Shown here: positions 53,243 through 63,599 of the stretch, in pieces
Numbering within the stretch: the stretch's first letter is position 1
Layout: each line of letters starts with the position of its first letter
NCBI RefSeq assembly: GCF_017982655.1
Contig: NZ_JABXYX010000003.1
Coordinates: 62,001 to 126,000 of the forward strand
Direction: 5' to 3'
Length of the DNA: 64,000 bases
Source: Brasilonema sp. CT11
Lineage (GTDB): Bacteria; Cyanobacteriota; Cyanobacteriia; Cyanobacteriales; Nostocaceae
The notes under the pieces: generated by a model
Database searches by the model: none
Seen by the model: the letters and a program-made list of their open reading frames with translations, nothing else
Told to the model about the DNA's origin: nothing
Position numbers and translations under genes: made by a program

Positions 53243-53394
53243 ACTTTTGTATTCTTGCTTTTATTGCTCAAATTGCTACGCTACTAGTGATGATGTGTTT
53301 GCGAAGAGGAAGTATTCTCAACAAGCGCCAAATAAGGCTTGCACTCATTGTATGTGTGAGTTTTGTTGCAGTTAGCTTCCTGCCCTGGTTACCA
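53243..53394 (+). pseudogene. Fragment of the GT39-like gene (152 bp)
   Basis: A gap-free, about 93% identical copy of 48319-48470 inside the GT39-like gene, encoding the segment FCILAFIAQIATLLVMMC through VAVSFLPWLP. It has neither start nor end of a gene. Its right end forms the last codons of the minus-strand MscS gene at 53372-54571. Confidence 0.85.
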
Positions 53395-54571
53395 TCGGTT
53401 CTAAATTATTTTGAGCTTCTCCAAGGTTAGTTTGGAGTTGCACCGGATAATAGGTGAATAGATTAATCTGCTCTTTTTCCAGTAGAGTCAGTATCGCTAG
53501 GTTGAGTTTTTCAATGGTATCAAAGTATAATTTAGGATTGCCATTAGTATTAGCAAAAACCCGAATTTGAATGACCCGAGAATTTTGATTGAGTTCGCTA
53601 AAGTAGATAAAAAACTTTTCAGTCAATATATCAATTGACTGAGGAATTTCCCGAAGACCGACACAAATCTTTTCGGTTTGTTCTGCCGAAATTCCATCAA
53701 TTTTTAGGGTTAAGTTGATCCCTATTGAATTATCATTTCCTATCGGTTGGAACCAATTTTCAACGACTCCATTAATCATTTTGGAATTGGGCACTTTTTG
53801 GATAGTGTTTCTGGTCAGTATACGAAGGGTTGTACTTCGCAGTCCAACATTTTCCACTTTAATGAGACCCTCTACTCCATGCATCGTCACTTGGTCACCG
53901 GGTCGAAACAAGTTATCTACGTAGATAATGACAGTACAACATAAGTCATAGAACAGGTCTTTAAGTAACAAACCTATGGCAACACCCGCTCCACCAAGCA
54001 GACCGATCAGTGCCCCTGCCGATGCACCCAAAAACACCTCACTTGCTTTAAGTAAGATGATCACGATCGCGAGCACCTGAAACAACTTCGGCAGATAAGG
54101 CACGAGCAAATCGTCTAACTCGGTTTCACTTTTGAGCGTCCATTGTTTAAGCACCTCTCCCAACACAGGAGCGGCACGGTAAACAATAAATGCGAAGGTA
54201 GCGTAAGCACCAAACCTGAGAATCCCTTCTACTTGTTTGTTCAATTCTGGGCTGAAATTTTCTAAAAGAATTAGCTGCACTATCCAGAGTCCACCGATAA
54301 CAATCAGCCAGTTTAAAGGTTGCTTGATAACCTTGACCAACTCATCGTCAAAAGTGGTCTGTGTTCCGCTCGTCAGACGCTCGATTCTACGAATGATAAT
54401 TTCGGAGAAAACTTGTTTTAACGCCAGGGTAAGTATGAGGACAATAACGCTCAGAACTATTTTGAACAGCGGTATGTGTATGTTGAGGATAGAGATGTCT
54501 GCACTAGAAATGAGTTTCCAAACATCAGAACCAGCAAGAGCTTCTGTAAATGATATTGCAAAAGTTTTCAT
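53372..54571 (-). CDS. MscS-family mechanosensitive ion channel with altered C-terminus (399 aa)
   Basis: Third MscS-like channel of the window. Hydrophobic helices (about residues 30-55, 90-110, 120-140 and 165-215) include a pore helix, GALIGLLGGAGVAIGLLLKD, followed by the beta domain (DNLFRPGDQVTMHGVEGLIK). It is distinct from the 0.5-2.8 kb pair. The last residues (about PMVTRAGS) come from an inserted fragment of the GT39-like gene read in antisense, so the native C-terminus was probably lost or replaced. The core is complete and the channel could still work. Confidence 0.9.
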   Translation of the reverse strand: MKTFAISFTEALAGSDVWKLISSADISILNIHIPLFKIVLSVIVLILTLALKQVFSEIIIRRIERLTSGTQTTFDDELVKVIKQPLNWLIVIGGLWIVQLILLENFSPELNKQVEGILRFGAYATFAFIVYRAAPVLGEVLKQWTLKSETELDDLLVPYLPKLFQVLAIVIILLKASEVFLGASAGALIGLLGGAGVAIGLLLKDLFYDLCCTVIIYVDNLFRPGDQVTMHGVEGLIKVENVGLRSTTLRILTRNTIQKVPNSKMINGVVENWFQPIGNDNSIGINLTLKIDGISAEQTEKICVGLREIPQSIDILTEKFFIYFSELNQNSRVIQIRVFANTNGNPKLYFDTIEKLNLAILTLLEKEQINLFTYYPVQLQTNLGEAQNNLEPMVTRAGS

Positions 54572-54774
54572 GGTTATCTTATTTGATGCTTACATAGCGT
54601 TATAGTTTATTCTGTTTGCAGTTCGCGTTTTGTGATGGGAGAAAAAGTTGGAGGATCAGGGCAGGGCAAAACGATAAGTTATGATTCAGTGAATACATTA
54701 ACCAAGGATTTTGTCAAGACTAATTCAGATGCGATTGCCGGAGGCGCAGCTAGCTTAACGCCCTGCCTTGCAAA

Positions 54775-56805
54775 TTATGTTGTTACTGGAGATGCAGCAG
54801 CAGAGACAACGTTAAGGTTAGCAACCAACCCGTAGGTTGATACATAATCTTCTAACTCTTGCAAATCGACTGTGCCACTTTTATCGGAGTCAAGAGTAGC
54901 GAAAAGATAATCAGTTACGTACCTCCTGACATCTTCAGAAGAGCGATCGCCTGTTGTCATATCTTCTATTCGCCCTAAAAGCTCCATAATCTCGTCTTTA
55001 TCGAGTGCATTGCTTCCATCTGTATCTAATTGATGGAAAAGTTTTCTCACATCTTCTGTAGCCATTCTCGAAGAACGCAGTGTTTCTCGCAATAATTCAT
55101 TACCAAATGAATTCATAAACAATATCTGCTCGACGAGTGGTATGCAAAAGAATCCCAGTGCAGCCCAAAAAATTGCATAACTTACGGCGTAAGGATTTGC
55201 AGTTGCACTAACTCCGAGGAAAAGAGCAGCCCAAAGGAAAAAGTTGGGATTAACAAGCAGGATATAAGCATCCTGAGCTTCTGCCTTAATCAGCTTACCT
55301 TTTGAGAATACCGAAGTTAATACAGCAAAGACGCGGATGAAGATAAAGACTAATGTTGCCACTGCCAATTGTTGCAGACAAGCTAGGGAGCGGTTCGCAT
55401 CTGTGGAGTTAAATAAGTCTAAGATAAATGTTGGTGGAGTAAATTGAAAGCCAGTTGCTAAAGCCATGAATGCGACAGCCAGCACTCCAATAAATTTCCA
55501 GTTCTTACTGTGGTGGTTTGATTCAACAGGAGATTTGTCACGCCAAAATTGAGCGATCGCTCCCGGTATTGCCAAACCAACAATTAGAATCACACCGAAA
55601 AATATCAGGCTTGAGCTGTTAATTGGTAATTGTTTTGCCAAACCAAATGTAACAATCAGTGCCACTGGAGCGATGATTGATAACGTCCTTGATAAGATAG
55701 CCGAGGGATAAAGATTACCGCCCCAGAGTACCGATAAAACTGGGGAAGTAAGAGCTGGTGGAACCATCCAAAAAAGCACCCACATAACTTTGTACAAATC
55801 GGCGGGGCTTTGATACAAGATTCCAGAAAATATTAAAAGTAGCCCAACTACCCATCTCACCAACATCCAGGCGTAGACTATATACTTGACAGTTGAAGTT
55901 ACTTTACGTTTACTCGCTGCAAAGTCAATGTCCAGGTAAGTATAAAACGTTGAAGCCGCCAGACAGAGAACGATTATCCCTCGAAACAATTCTGAGGGAA
56001 TTCCTCCGGCGGAGGCGCTTACTGCCCTAACCAAGCATCCCAATAAGAAAGCAGCCGCATAAAGCAAAATTGCCCACATAATTGACAGATCGTTGATCTG
56101 TTTACGCACCGAAGCTGCACCGCCAGATTCCTTGCCGCGAAACTTGACTAGCTCCTCACCACTGAGAGCTTTACCATTGGGAAGTTTCAGATGTTTATAA
56201 TCAGTCGGTGGTAAATCGCTTAAATAAAGTGCTAAAGGCTCCAATACATATTGGTGACACACTACTAAAACAGTTTCGCCCCGTTTCAAGTGCGGTACAA
56301 CCCGCTCCTCATAGAAAGAAGCAGCGCGTCCGTAAACTTGTGCAATCTTCTCGCCAGCCGGAGGGGCTTCGTTATGGGAATGCAACATTTCCTCGAAGCC
56401 TTCGTAGCCTAAAGCAAGACGCAGCAGATTCAAGTTACGTCCGGCAAAGATGCCAAAGGATTTCTCGCTAATCCGATGGTCGATCTCAACAGGGATATCG
56501 GGTGACTTCAGCGCCTGACTTTCAGCAAGGGCGATTTCACAAGTTTGCCGCGCCCGTCTCATGTGAGAGACATATACTGCATCAAACTTGACACCTTTTT
56601 TCTTAATGTCAACACCTGCACGGCGTGCCTGCAACCTCCCAAATGCGGTGAGATCAACATCCAGTACTCCTGCAAAAATGTTGCGTTCGTTGCTGGTGCT
56701 TTCACCATGCCGAATAAAGTAGGCACGTCCTGGATAATTATCCTTTTGAGCTACTTTGTCAGAACCATTTGAAGACAGGCTCGTAGAATTATTAGTTTTT
56801 TCCAT
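54775..56805 (-). CDS. Histidine phosphatase - membrane - EF-hand fusion protein (676 aa)
   Basis: Three parts. Residues 25-225 are a phosphoglycerate-mutase-like histidine phosphatase: R32-H33-G34-E in YFIRHGESTSNER, then AVYVSHMRRARQTCE and VLVVCHQYVLEPLAL for the second catalytic His. Residues 240-575 hold about nine hydrophobic helices. Residues 585-665 hold two EF-hand loops, DTDGSNALDKDE (594-605) and DSDKSGTVDLQE (639-650), both with the canonical acidic positions. It is predicted to be a Ca2+-responsive membrane phosphatase or transporter-like regulator. I do not recognise this exact architecture. Confidence 0.85.
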   Translation of the reverse strand: MEKTNNSTSLSSNGSDKVAQKDNYPGRAYFIRHGESTSNERNIFAGVLDVDLTAFGRLQARRAGVDIKKKGVKFDAVYVSHMRRARQTCEIALAESQALKSPDIPVEIDHRISEKSFGIFAGRNLNLLRLALGYEGFEEMLHSHNEAPPAGEKIAQVYGRAASFYEERVVPHLKRGETVLVVCHQYVLEPLALYLSDLPPTDYKHLKLPNGKALSGEELVKFRGKESGGAASVRKQINDLSIMWAILLYAAAFLLGCLVRAVSASAGGIPSELFRGIIVLCLAASTFYTYLDIDFAASKRKVTSTVKYIVYAWMLVRWVVGLLLIFSGILYQSPADLYKVMWVLFWMVPPALTSPVLSVLWGGNLYPSAILSRTLSIIAPVALIVTFGLAKQLPINSSSLIFFGVILIVGLAIPGAIAQFWRDKSPVESNHHSKNWKFIGVLAVAFMALATGFQFTPPTFILDLFNSTDANRSLACLQQLAVATLVFIFIRVFAVLTSVFSKGKLIKAEAQDAYILLVNPNFFLWAALFLGVSATANPYAVSYAIFWAALGFFCIPLVEQILFMNSFGNELLRETLRSSRMATEDVRKLFHQLDTDGSNALDKDEIMELLGRIEDMTTGDRSSEDVRRYVTDYLFATLDSDKSGTVDLQELEDYVSTYGLVANLNVVSAAASPVTT

Positions 56806-57311
56806 AAATCATATTTTAGAAATCAGATTGATTTTAAAATGAAACTATTAGTAAATATATAAAATTGTAGTAAATTTTTACTAAGAAAAATAGCAAAAAT
56901 ATCAGATCAAAAAGTTATACAAATTCTCAACTTATCCTCATACCAAAAGTCGGATTCCAAAAAATAAACCTCCAAAAGATTCCTTAAATCGTGAAGACAA
57001 ACAGAGATTCCAAAAAGCGGGACAGCGACTGTCATTCGTGTTTTGTCAACCGGTAAAAAATCCTCTGCTACCAGCTAAAGTTAAGCTTCCTATTATCGGG
57101 TGGGTTAAGTTTCGTTAATCACGAGATATTCCGTTAGATGCCGTTGTCTCCTAACTTGCACCTAACCGTAAAAAACCGTACAAGCTAAAAAGATGCAACG
57201 GTAAGCTACATTATCCCAACCCCTGATTGAAAATCAGGGATTTTTACTGATTTAGATCCAAATTCTTGTGTGGCAAACTATCCCCCTATGACTTGCTTTT
57301 AAAAAACATAT

Positions 57312-57399
57312 TGATAGTAAACAATTCATGATTCTTTGTCAAATGCACGATATGAATAGTATGTATGCATGAAATAGATTTGTCCCAACTCGACCTTAC
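57312..57399. repeat. 88-bp dispersed repeat, copy 2
   Basis: Matches 53053-53140 without gaps. Most substitutions are in the first 20 bases. It lies about 480 bases upstream of the CheR gene. Confidence 0.75.
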
Positions 57400-57557
57400 C
57401 TGATATCTTGGTCATTCTCAACAAGACCTAAAAACCCGCGTTTATGAACGGCAAATCAAAGTTTGCAATCGTCGTTATTCTCAATAAACCCAGTTTATGA
57501 CCCTGCTGCAAGATCTGAGTCTCTAACGGACGCGGCGATTGCTCCTGTTACATATCG

Positions 57558-57610
57558 AAGAAACACATTTTAAAATCCTTGCTAGATAAGGATTTTAAAA
57601 TGTGTTTCTT
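57558..57610. repeat. Perfect 23-bp hairpin
   Basis: AAGAAACACATTTTAAAATC and three further bases (57558-57580) pair exactly with 57588-57610 around a 7-base loop (GCTAGAT). This is the longest perfect stem in the window, AT-rich, with no adjacent gene end. It could be a transposon remnant, a regulatory element or the terminator of an unrecognised transcript. Confidence 0.7.
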
Positions 57611-57879
57611 AAGAGCGCCTCTATGTAGTCACTTATTTTTGATGGAACTCAAGATAAGCTTTTGTTTCATCAAGATTTATGGTAAAATTTCTGTCTTAAG
57701 GTAGATAATAAATATCAGCAAGTAAACAAGGGTGTGATTAGAGCGAGAAGTATACAGTTAATATTTGTCACTCTATGCAAGTAATTTATCAAGATAGCGT
57801 AAATTAAAACTTTAGTTTGAGTGTAATCAAAAAATGACTAAAGGCGGCGCTACTATATCTATTCTAGGCAAGCTGAACA

Positions 57880-59172
57880 ATGAGCCAGTTATCAATTGAA
57901 AATTTACTGAAACAGAAGATAGGCTTAGACGCGAGTACCCTAGGTTCTGCCACCATCAACAGAGCAATTTCTCAATGTATGGCAAATTGCGGTTTGAATA
58001 AAATAACAGATTACCTGGCACGATTGCAAACATCAACTCAGGAATTAGAACAATTAATTGAAATGGTTGTTGTACCAGAGACTTGGTTTTTTCGGGACAA
58101 AGAACCTTTTGTATTTTTAAGCCGCTATGTGATGTCTGAATGGTTTCCCAAACATCGTGGTAGGATGCTGCGCATATTAAGCATACCTTGTTCAACAGGT
58201 GAAGAACCATACTCGATTGCGATCGCACTCACTGAAGCTGGGTTACCCACCAAAAATTTTTCTATTGACGCAGTTGATATCAGCAAAAAGTCACTTTTCA
58301 AAGCACAAAGGGCTGTCTACAGCAGAAATTCCTTTCGTGGTAACAACGACTCTATAGGGAAACGTTATTTTACCCAAGTTGGGGAAGAATACCAGTTGTG
58401 CGACTCTCTTAAGAGTACCGTTCATTTCATCCACGGCAATCTGCTAGATCCTTCTTTTTTAATGAACAAAGTTCCTTATGATGTGATTTTTTGTCGCAAT
58501 GTATTAATTTACTTTGATAGCTCAGCCACAAAGAAAACAGTCCAGGTTTTGTCACGTTTATTAATAGATAAAGGGGTGCTATTTGTGGGACACTCTGAAA
58601 CACAGTTATTAAGTCCTCAGTTTGTGAGTGTGCGACACCCCCTAGCTTTTGCTTACCAAAAGCAGGAGAATAAAAACCAGGAGTTAAGGTATGAGCAAAA
58701 ATCAAACAATAGTAGTCAGGCTATAGAAAGAAAAAAACCTTTACAAAAATTCCACTCCAAATCAGACGTAAAAATAACTTCTCATTCTTTTTTAGATAAG
58801 TCTAAAGAAGTTAAAACCATACCTTTGAGCAAAGCCAAGGGTGATTCTACCACTACCCCAACCCCGACGCTCAAAACTGCACAAAACTTGGCAGAACAAG
58901 GACAGTTGGATGAAGCTTTTCGCTTATGCGAAACTTACCTAAGTCAAAACCCTACCAGTGCAGAAGCTTACCTTTTGTTGGGACAACTGTATCAGATACA
59001 AAGTAATCAGGAACAGGCTCTTGCATCCTACCAAAAAGCGATTTACCTAGAGCCAAATCATTATGAAGCACTTCTCAATCTCGCCCTACTTAAAGAACGT
59101 AGTGGCGATCTTGCCAGTGCAGCAGTTATCCGACAGCGAATCCAACGACTGCAAAAGTTTCAAAATCAATAG
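57880..59172 (+). CDS. CheR-type methyltransferase with C-terminal TPRs, WspC-like (430 aa)
   Basis: Chemoreceptor glutamate methyltransferase. The N-terminal helical CheR domain (residues 1-65) and SAM-binding domain (about 80-265) contain VPETWFFRDKEPF, ILSIPCSTGEEPYSIAIAL and VIFCRNVLIYFD. A low-complexity linker (265-325) and two to three TPRs (335-425) follow. CheR-TPR proteins of this type are WspC-like and modify receptors that lack a CheR-docking pentapeptide. It is the first gene of a chemosensory operon with two MCPs, CheW and CheA. Confidence 0.93.
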   Translation: MSQLSIENLLKQKIGLDASTLGSATINRAISQCMANCGLNKITDYLARLQTSTQELEQLIEMVVVPETWFFRDKEPFVFLSRYVMSEWFPKHRGRMLRILSIPCSTGEEPYSIAIALTEAGLPTKNFSIDAVDISKKSLFKAQRAVYSRNSFRGNNDSIGKRYFTQVGEEYQLCDSLKSTVHFIHGNLLDPSFLMNKVPYDVIFCRNVLIYFDSSATKKTVQVLSRLLIDKGVLFVGHSETQLLSPQFVSVRHPLAFAYQKQENKNQELRYEQKSNNSSQAIERKKPLQKFHSKSDVKITSHSFLDKSKEVKTIPLSKAKGDSTTTPTPTLKTAQNLAEQGQLDEAFRLCETYLSQNPTSAEAYLLLGQLYQIQSNQEQALASYQKAIYLEPNHYEALLNLALLKERSGDLASAAVIRQRIQRLQKFQNQ

Positions 59173-59296
59173 ACATCCGAGCAATTAGCAACTCAAAAGT
59201 CTATCAATAATTTGTTTTCAAACTTGAAGAGAGGCTTGTTGTCACGTTATTGTCTATAAACTGTAATATTTTTTTGAAATCAGGGAGAAATAGAAA

Positions 59297-60916
59297 ATGT
59301 TTGAAAATTGGAAATACAGAGATCGCATATTTGTAAAGTCTTCTACTGTTGCAATTTTATCCCTTATATTTAGTGTGACTGTTATTGTCAATGCCACTCG
59401 CACAAATCAAGTATTTGATGATCTCAGGACTTCGCAGAGCGCTATTTTAGAAACTGATGATATGATTTTGAGAATTTCACTGATGGCTCGGCAAGTTCGC
59501 GGTTATCTACTTGTCAGAAATGCGGACGGGGCTTTAGAAACTTATGCGAAGCTGAAGAAGAATTTTCAGGATAGTGCTGAACGCGCACAAAAAATAATTC
59601 AAGATGGACCACAAGCAGAACAATTGAGAAGAATGATTCAGTTAGAAGATCAGTTTGATGCCCTAGCCCAGAGAACGTTCCGCTTAGAAGATGCGAATCA
59701 GCACAAGGAGGCAGTAGATAGTTACCTTAGAGACTCTAAGATACTTGTTGGAGATTTTGACCAATTGAACCAACAATTCAAGCAAGCCAAAATACAGGAA
59801 ATCTCGAATCTTTCTCAAACAACAAGAAACAATTTAACTTTTCTTATGGCAGCAGGGATCATAATTCCATTGTTAGTGATCGCTGCGGCTTTTGGGGGGA
59901 CTTTGTTCATTATACAACAACTAAAAAAGAGAATTGCGGGAGTTGTGGGAGTTGCAGAACGAATATCGAGTGGGGATTTTACCACCCAAGCCCAAGTCAC
60001 CCAGGAGCAAGATGAGATGGAACCATTAGTGATTGCCTTCGGTTCAATGACTAAAAACCTGAATTCATTAATTCACCAAGTACAAAAATCTGGGATTCAA
60101 GTCACCACCTCCGCCACGCAAATAGCAGCTTCTGGCAAACAATTAGAAGCGACTGTCGCAGAACAAGTTGCTTCTACCAACGAAGTATTAGCCACGGCAA
60201 AGCAGATTGCCAGCACTTCTGGCAAACTAGTCAAGACAATGGACGAAGTTGCCGAAACTTCAGCTTCCACAGCCTCTGCAGGAGATAACTCTCAAAAAGA
60301 CCTTTCGCGCATGGAAGCAACTATGCGTCAGTTGGCGGGGGCTACCGGTACTATATCCGCTAAACTGGGAGTGATTAGTGACAAAGCTAACAATATTAAT
60401 AGTATCGTCACAACTATAACGAAAGTGGCCGACCAGACAAATTTGCTATCTCTCAATGCAGCAATTGAAGCTGAGAAAGCTGGAGAGTATGGCATGGGTT
60501 TTGCTGTCGTCGCCAGAGAAATCCGCCGCTTAGCCGATCAAACAGCAGTTGCTACCTTGGATATCGAAAGCATGGTTAAAGAAATGCAATCAGCAGTTTC
60601 TACTGGGGTGATGGAAATGGATAAGTTCACACAGCAAGTAGGACACGGTGTTGAAGACGTTCAGAATATCAGCATACAAATCGGCGAAATTATTGAGCAA
60701 GTGCAAGCGCTAACTCCACGTTTTCAAATGGTGAGTGGGGGTATGGAAGCTCAGTCGGAGAGTGCTGTGCAAATCAATGAGGCGATGGTGCAGCTCAGTG
60801 AAGCTTCTTCTCAAACCGCTGATTCACTACGTGGAATTAACATTGCGATCGCCCAATTGAACGATGCAGCACATAGCTTACGCCAAGAAGTTTCTCAGTT
60901 TAAGGTCAAGTCTTAA
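59297..60916 (+). CDS. Methyl-accepting chemotaxis protein, MCP 1 (539 aa)
   Basis: Transmembrane chemoreceptor with two membrane helices (about residues 15-35 and 175-205) flanking a four-helix-bundle periplasmic sensor. A HAMP domain (205-260, [20 protein letters not shown]) and a cytoplasmic signalling domain follow, whose hairpin tip is [20 protein letters not shown]. The C-terminal half is almost identical in DNA to MCP 2. The sensor halves differ completely. It is 124 bases downstream of the CheR gene with AGGGAG upstream. Confidence 0.95.
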   Translation: MFENWKYRDRIFVKSSTVAILSLIFSVTVIVNATRTNQVFDDLRTSQSAILETDDMILRISLMARQVRGYLLVRNADGALETYAKLKKNFQDSAERAQKIIQDGPQAEQLRRMIQLEDQFDALAQRTFRLEDANQHKEAVDSYLRDSKILVGDFDQLNQQFKQAKIQEISNLSQTTRNNLTFLMAAGIIIPLLVIAAAFGGTLFIIQQLKKRIAGVVGVAERISSGDFTTQAQVTQEQDEMEPLVIAFGSMTKNLNSLIHQVQKSGIQVTTSATQIAASGKQLEATVAEQVASTNEVLATAKQIASTSGKLVKTMDEVAETSASTASAGDNSQKDLSRMEATMRQLAGATGTISAKLGVISDKANNINSIVTTITKVADQTNLLSLNAAIEAEKAGEYGMGFAVVAREIRRLADQTAVATLDIESMVKEMQSAVSTGVMEMDKFTQQVGHGVEDVQNISIQIGEIIEQVQALTPRFQMVSGGMEAQSESAVQINEAMVQLSEASSQTADSLRGINIAIAQLNDAAHSLRQEVSQFKVKS

Positions 60917-60931
60917 GAAAGTCCAATTACA

Positions 60932-62698
60932 ATGAATCAACTCATACCTTTTAATAATAAAAAAAACAATAGTTTAGAAGGTCGTTTGTTCTTAGCATTT
61001 TTATTCATGGGTTTAATCGTATTAATTGTGTCGATAATTGGCTGGATCTCGACTACCCGGCTAAGCAACCATATCTACATACTGGGAGATTATGCTTTTC
61101 CCAGCGTAGTGAATTTATGGAAAATTAAGGAAGGTCAGACTCAGATTCAGTCATCAGAAAGGTCACAGCTTAATCCTGCAGCAAGTGCTCAAACAAGGCA
61201 AAATGATTCAATTAGAATTGAAAATGCTTGGAAGCAGATTAATGATGGCTTTAGCAAATACGAAAAACTTCCTCGTAATCCAGATGAAGATAAATTATAT
61301 CAAACATTTCTGCCACTATGGGATAAATGGAAGCAAGGCGAACAGGAATATCAACAGTTAAATCAAGCATTTGAAAGATTTAATCTCCTCAATCCTCGGC
61401 AAGTACAGATTGATTTGTTGAACCAGGGGAAAGCTAATGCACCGGAATTCGCAACCGCAAAAGCAGCAGTTGAAGCGCTTACTAAGATGAATGAGCAAAC
61501 AGTAGCCAAGAAAGTCCCTGCTTTTAAGGAAGCCACAAATGCACTACTAGCACTCATAAAATATAACGAGAATTTGGCAGCAGATGCAAGGCAATCAGCG
61601 GCTGCTGATGTGAGTCAATCTACATTTTGGATCTTGCTCGGTTTGCTAATTGGTCCAGTCACAGCGGTGATTTTTGGTAAGTACTTTAGTAATACAATTG
61701 CTAAGCCATTGGGTGCGAAAATTGCCGGAGTTGTGGGAGTTGCACAACAAATATCGAGTGGAGATCTTACCACCCAAGTCCAAGTCACCGAGGAGCAGGA
61801 TGAGATCGGAAAATTACTGGTTGCCTTCGGTTCGATGAGTCAAAATCTGAATTCGTTAATCCGCCAGGTGCAGCAATCTGGAATTCAAATTACCACCTCC
61901 GCCACGCAAATAGCAGCTTCTGGCAAACAATTGGAAGCGACTGTCGCAGAACAAGTTGCTTCTACCAACGAAGTGTTGGCGACGGCAAAGCAGATTGCCA
62001 ACACTTCTGGCAAACTAGTCAAGACAATGGACGAAGTTGCCGAAACTTCAGCTTCCACAGCCTCTGCAGGAGATAACTCTCAAAAAGACCTTTCGCGCAT
62101 GGAAGCAACTATGCGTCAGTTGGCGGGGGCTACCGGTACTATATCCGCTAAACTGGGAGTGATTAGTGACAAAGCTAACAATATTAATAGTATCGTCACA
62201 ACTATAACGAAAGTGGCCGACCAGACAAATTTGCTATCTCTCAATGCAGCAATTGAAGCCGAGAAAGCTGGAGAGTATGGCATGGGTTTTGCTGTCGTCG
62301 CCAGGGAAATCCGCCGCTTAGCCGATCAAACAGCAGTTGCTACCTTGGATATCGAAAGCATGGTTAAAGAAATGCAATCAGCAGTTTCTACTGGGGTGAT
62401 GGAAATGGATAAGTTCACACAGCAAGTAGGACACGGTGTTGAAGACGTTCAGAATATCAGCATACAAATCGGCGAAATTATTGAGCAAGTGCAAGCGCTA
62501 ACTCCACGTTTTCAAATGGTGAGTGAGGGTATGGAAGCTCAGTCAGAAAGTGCTCAACAAATCAATGAGGCGATGGTGCAGCTCAGTGAAGCTTCCTCTC
62601 AAACCGCTGATTCACTGCGTGGAATTAACATTGCCATTGGGCAATTGAATGAGGCGTCAGTTGGCTTACGCCAAGAAGTTTCTCGCTTTAAAGTCTAG
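60932..62698 (+). CDS. Methyl-accepting chemotaxis protein, MCP 2 (588 aa)
   Basis: Second chemoreceptor of the operon. The periplasmic sensor is longer than that of MCP 1 and resembles four-helix-bundle 4HB_MCP domains ([20 protein letters not shown] region). Membrane helices lie near residues 18-40 and 230-250, then a HAMP domain and a signalling domain nearly identical to MCP 1. It starts 15 bases after the MCP 1 stop. The two receptors may sense different ligands but feed the same CheW/CheA. Confidence 0.95.
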   Translation: MNQLIPFNNKKNNSLEGRLFLAFLFMGLIVLIVSIIGWISTTRLSNHIYILGDYAFPSVVNLWKIKEGQTQIQSSERSQLNPAASAQTRQNDSIRIENAWKQINDGFSKYEKLPRNPDEDKLYQTFLPLWDKWKQGEQEYQQLNQAFERFNLLNPRQVQIDLLNQGKANAPEFATAKAAVEALTKMNEQTVAKKVPAFKEATNALLALIKYNENLAADARQSAAADVSQSTFWILLGLLIGPVTAVIFGKYFSNTIAKPLGAKIAGVVGVAQQISSGDLTTQVQVTEEQDEIGKLLVAFGSMSQNLNSLIRQVQQSGIQITTSATQIAASGKQLEATVAEQVASTNEVLATAKQIANTSGKLVKTMDEVAETSASTASAGDNSQKDLSRMEATMRQLAGATGTISAKLGVISDKANNINSIVTTITKVADQTNLLSLNAAIEAEKAGEYGMGFAVVAREIRRLADQTAVATLDIESMVKEMQSAVSTGVMEMDKFTQQVGHGVEDVQNISIQIGEIIEQVQALTPRFQMVSEGMEAQSESAQQINEAMVQLSEASSQTADSLRGINIAIGQLNEASVGLRQEVSRFKV

Positions 62699-62714
62699 TT
62701 CTAGGAGCACCGGG

Positions 62715-63425
62715 ATGCGTGTAGAAGAAGTTCCCAATTCAAAAGTGCACAATTGCTGGAATCAAATCGGCATTTGGGGCGATCACTCTTGTCCCGAACT
62801 AAAAAAGCATATTCACTGCCAAAACTGTCCAGTTTATTCTTCAATGGGACGGAGTTTATTAGAACGCGAAGTCCCTCAAGCATATGTGGATGAGTGGACT
62901 GATTTGCTCTCTAAGGAAAAATTAGAAAAATCTGTAGAGGGAACCGACCGAGTCGCTTCAATTGAGACGATAACGGTGGGCATCTTTCGACTAGGACAAG
63001 AATGGCTGGCATTATCGGCGCAATTAATTCAAGAAGTGATGCCGACATCTGCAATTCACATTCTACCACATCGCAGCAACAATATTTTCTTGGGACTGGT
63101 GAATCTTCGGGGTGAAGTCCAGATTTGCGTCTCACTTAAACAGTTCCTGGGAATAGAAACAGCAGATGACAATCAGCAGAATATCAGCCCTCTCATCTAT
63201 AACCGAATGATAGTTGTGGAGAAATTTGGCAACCGTTGGGTATTTCCTGTTGATGAAATTTCTGGTATACACCGCATCCACCCGATGCAACTAACAAATG
63301 TGCCTGCAACTTTATCCAAAATGCCAGAAAATTATACACAAGGAATATTTAACTGGAAGAATCAAAAGGTTAGTTACTTAGATGATGAATTATTATTTTA
63401 CGCACTCAATAAGAAAGTTATATGA
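62715..63425 (+). CDS. CheW-like coupling protein with Cys motif, WspD-like (236 aa)
   Basis: An N-terminal extension with C14, C26, C35 and C38 (HNCWNQIGIWGDHSCPELKK, then HCQNCPVYSS) is followed by a CheW domain (about residues 85-235, FRLGQEWLALSAQLIQEVMP and VNLRGEVQICVSL). The cysteine motif is shared by WspB/WspD proteins of Wsp chemosensory systems. It would couple the MCPs to CheA. The ATG at 62715 with TAGGAG upstream is chosen; an earlier frame overlaps MCP 2 and does not start a family-like protein. Confidence 0.92.
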   Translation: MRVEEVPNSKVHNCWNQIGIWGDHSCPELKKHIHCQNCPVYSSMGRSLLEREVPQAYVDEWTDLLSKEKLEKSVEGTDRVASIETITVGIFRLGQEWLALSAQLIQEVMPTSAIHILPHRSNNIFLGLVNLRGEVQICVSLKQFLGIETADDNQQNISPLIYNRMIVVEKFGNRWVFPVDEISGIHRIHPMQLTNVPATLSKMPENYTQGIFNWKNQKVSYLDDELLFYALNKKVI

Positions 63426-63599
63426 CAACATTTATGACGAATTAGCAAAACTGCACATTTGTCAAGTAAGAATACAAAATATAGCAGATCAATAGTTTGT
63501 CAGCAGCAAGTAGATAAATATTCTCGATCCCATTGGCTGCCCCTAATCCCCATTCCGTGAAAATCTTGATCTTCCTAGTTCCCTAGATCCAATCATCAA

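Larger units (their letters stand above)
56806..57879. other. Long intergenic region with repeat and perfect hairpin
   Basis: About 1.07 kb with no convincing gene or RNA gene. It contains copy 2 of the 88-bp repeat (57312-57399) and a perfect 23-bp hairpin (57558-57610). The promoter of the chemosensory operon is expected in the last 300 bases. Confidence 0.5.

Noticed and set aside
53167-53430. Possible 87-aa membrane protein on the plus strand
   Set aside because: Its hydrophobic part is the copied fragment of the GT39-like gene at 48319-48470. It has no own start context, so I treat it as a gene fragment.
54632-54835. Possible 67-aa protein on the plus strand
   Set aside because: It overlaps the 3' end of the phosphatase-EF-hand gene, lacks a ribosome binding site and shows no recognisable features.
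56806-57879. tRNA or other structured RNA in the long gap
   Set aside because: I saw no cloverleaf-like arrangement or conserved tRNA T-loop motif (GGTTCGANTCC). Only the AT-rich hairpin stands out.
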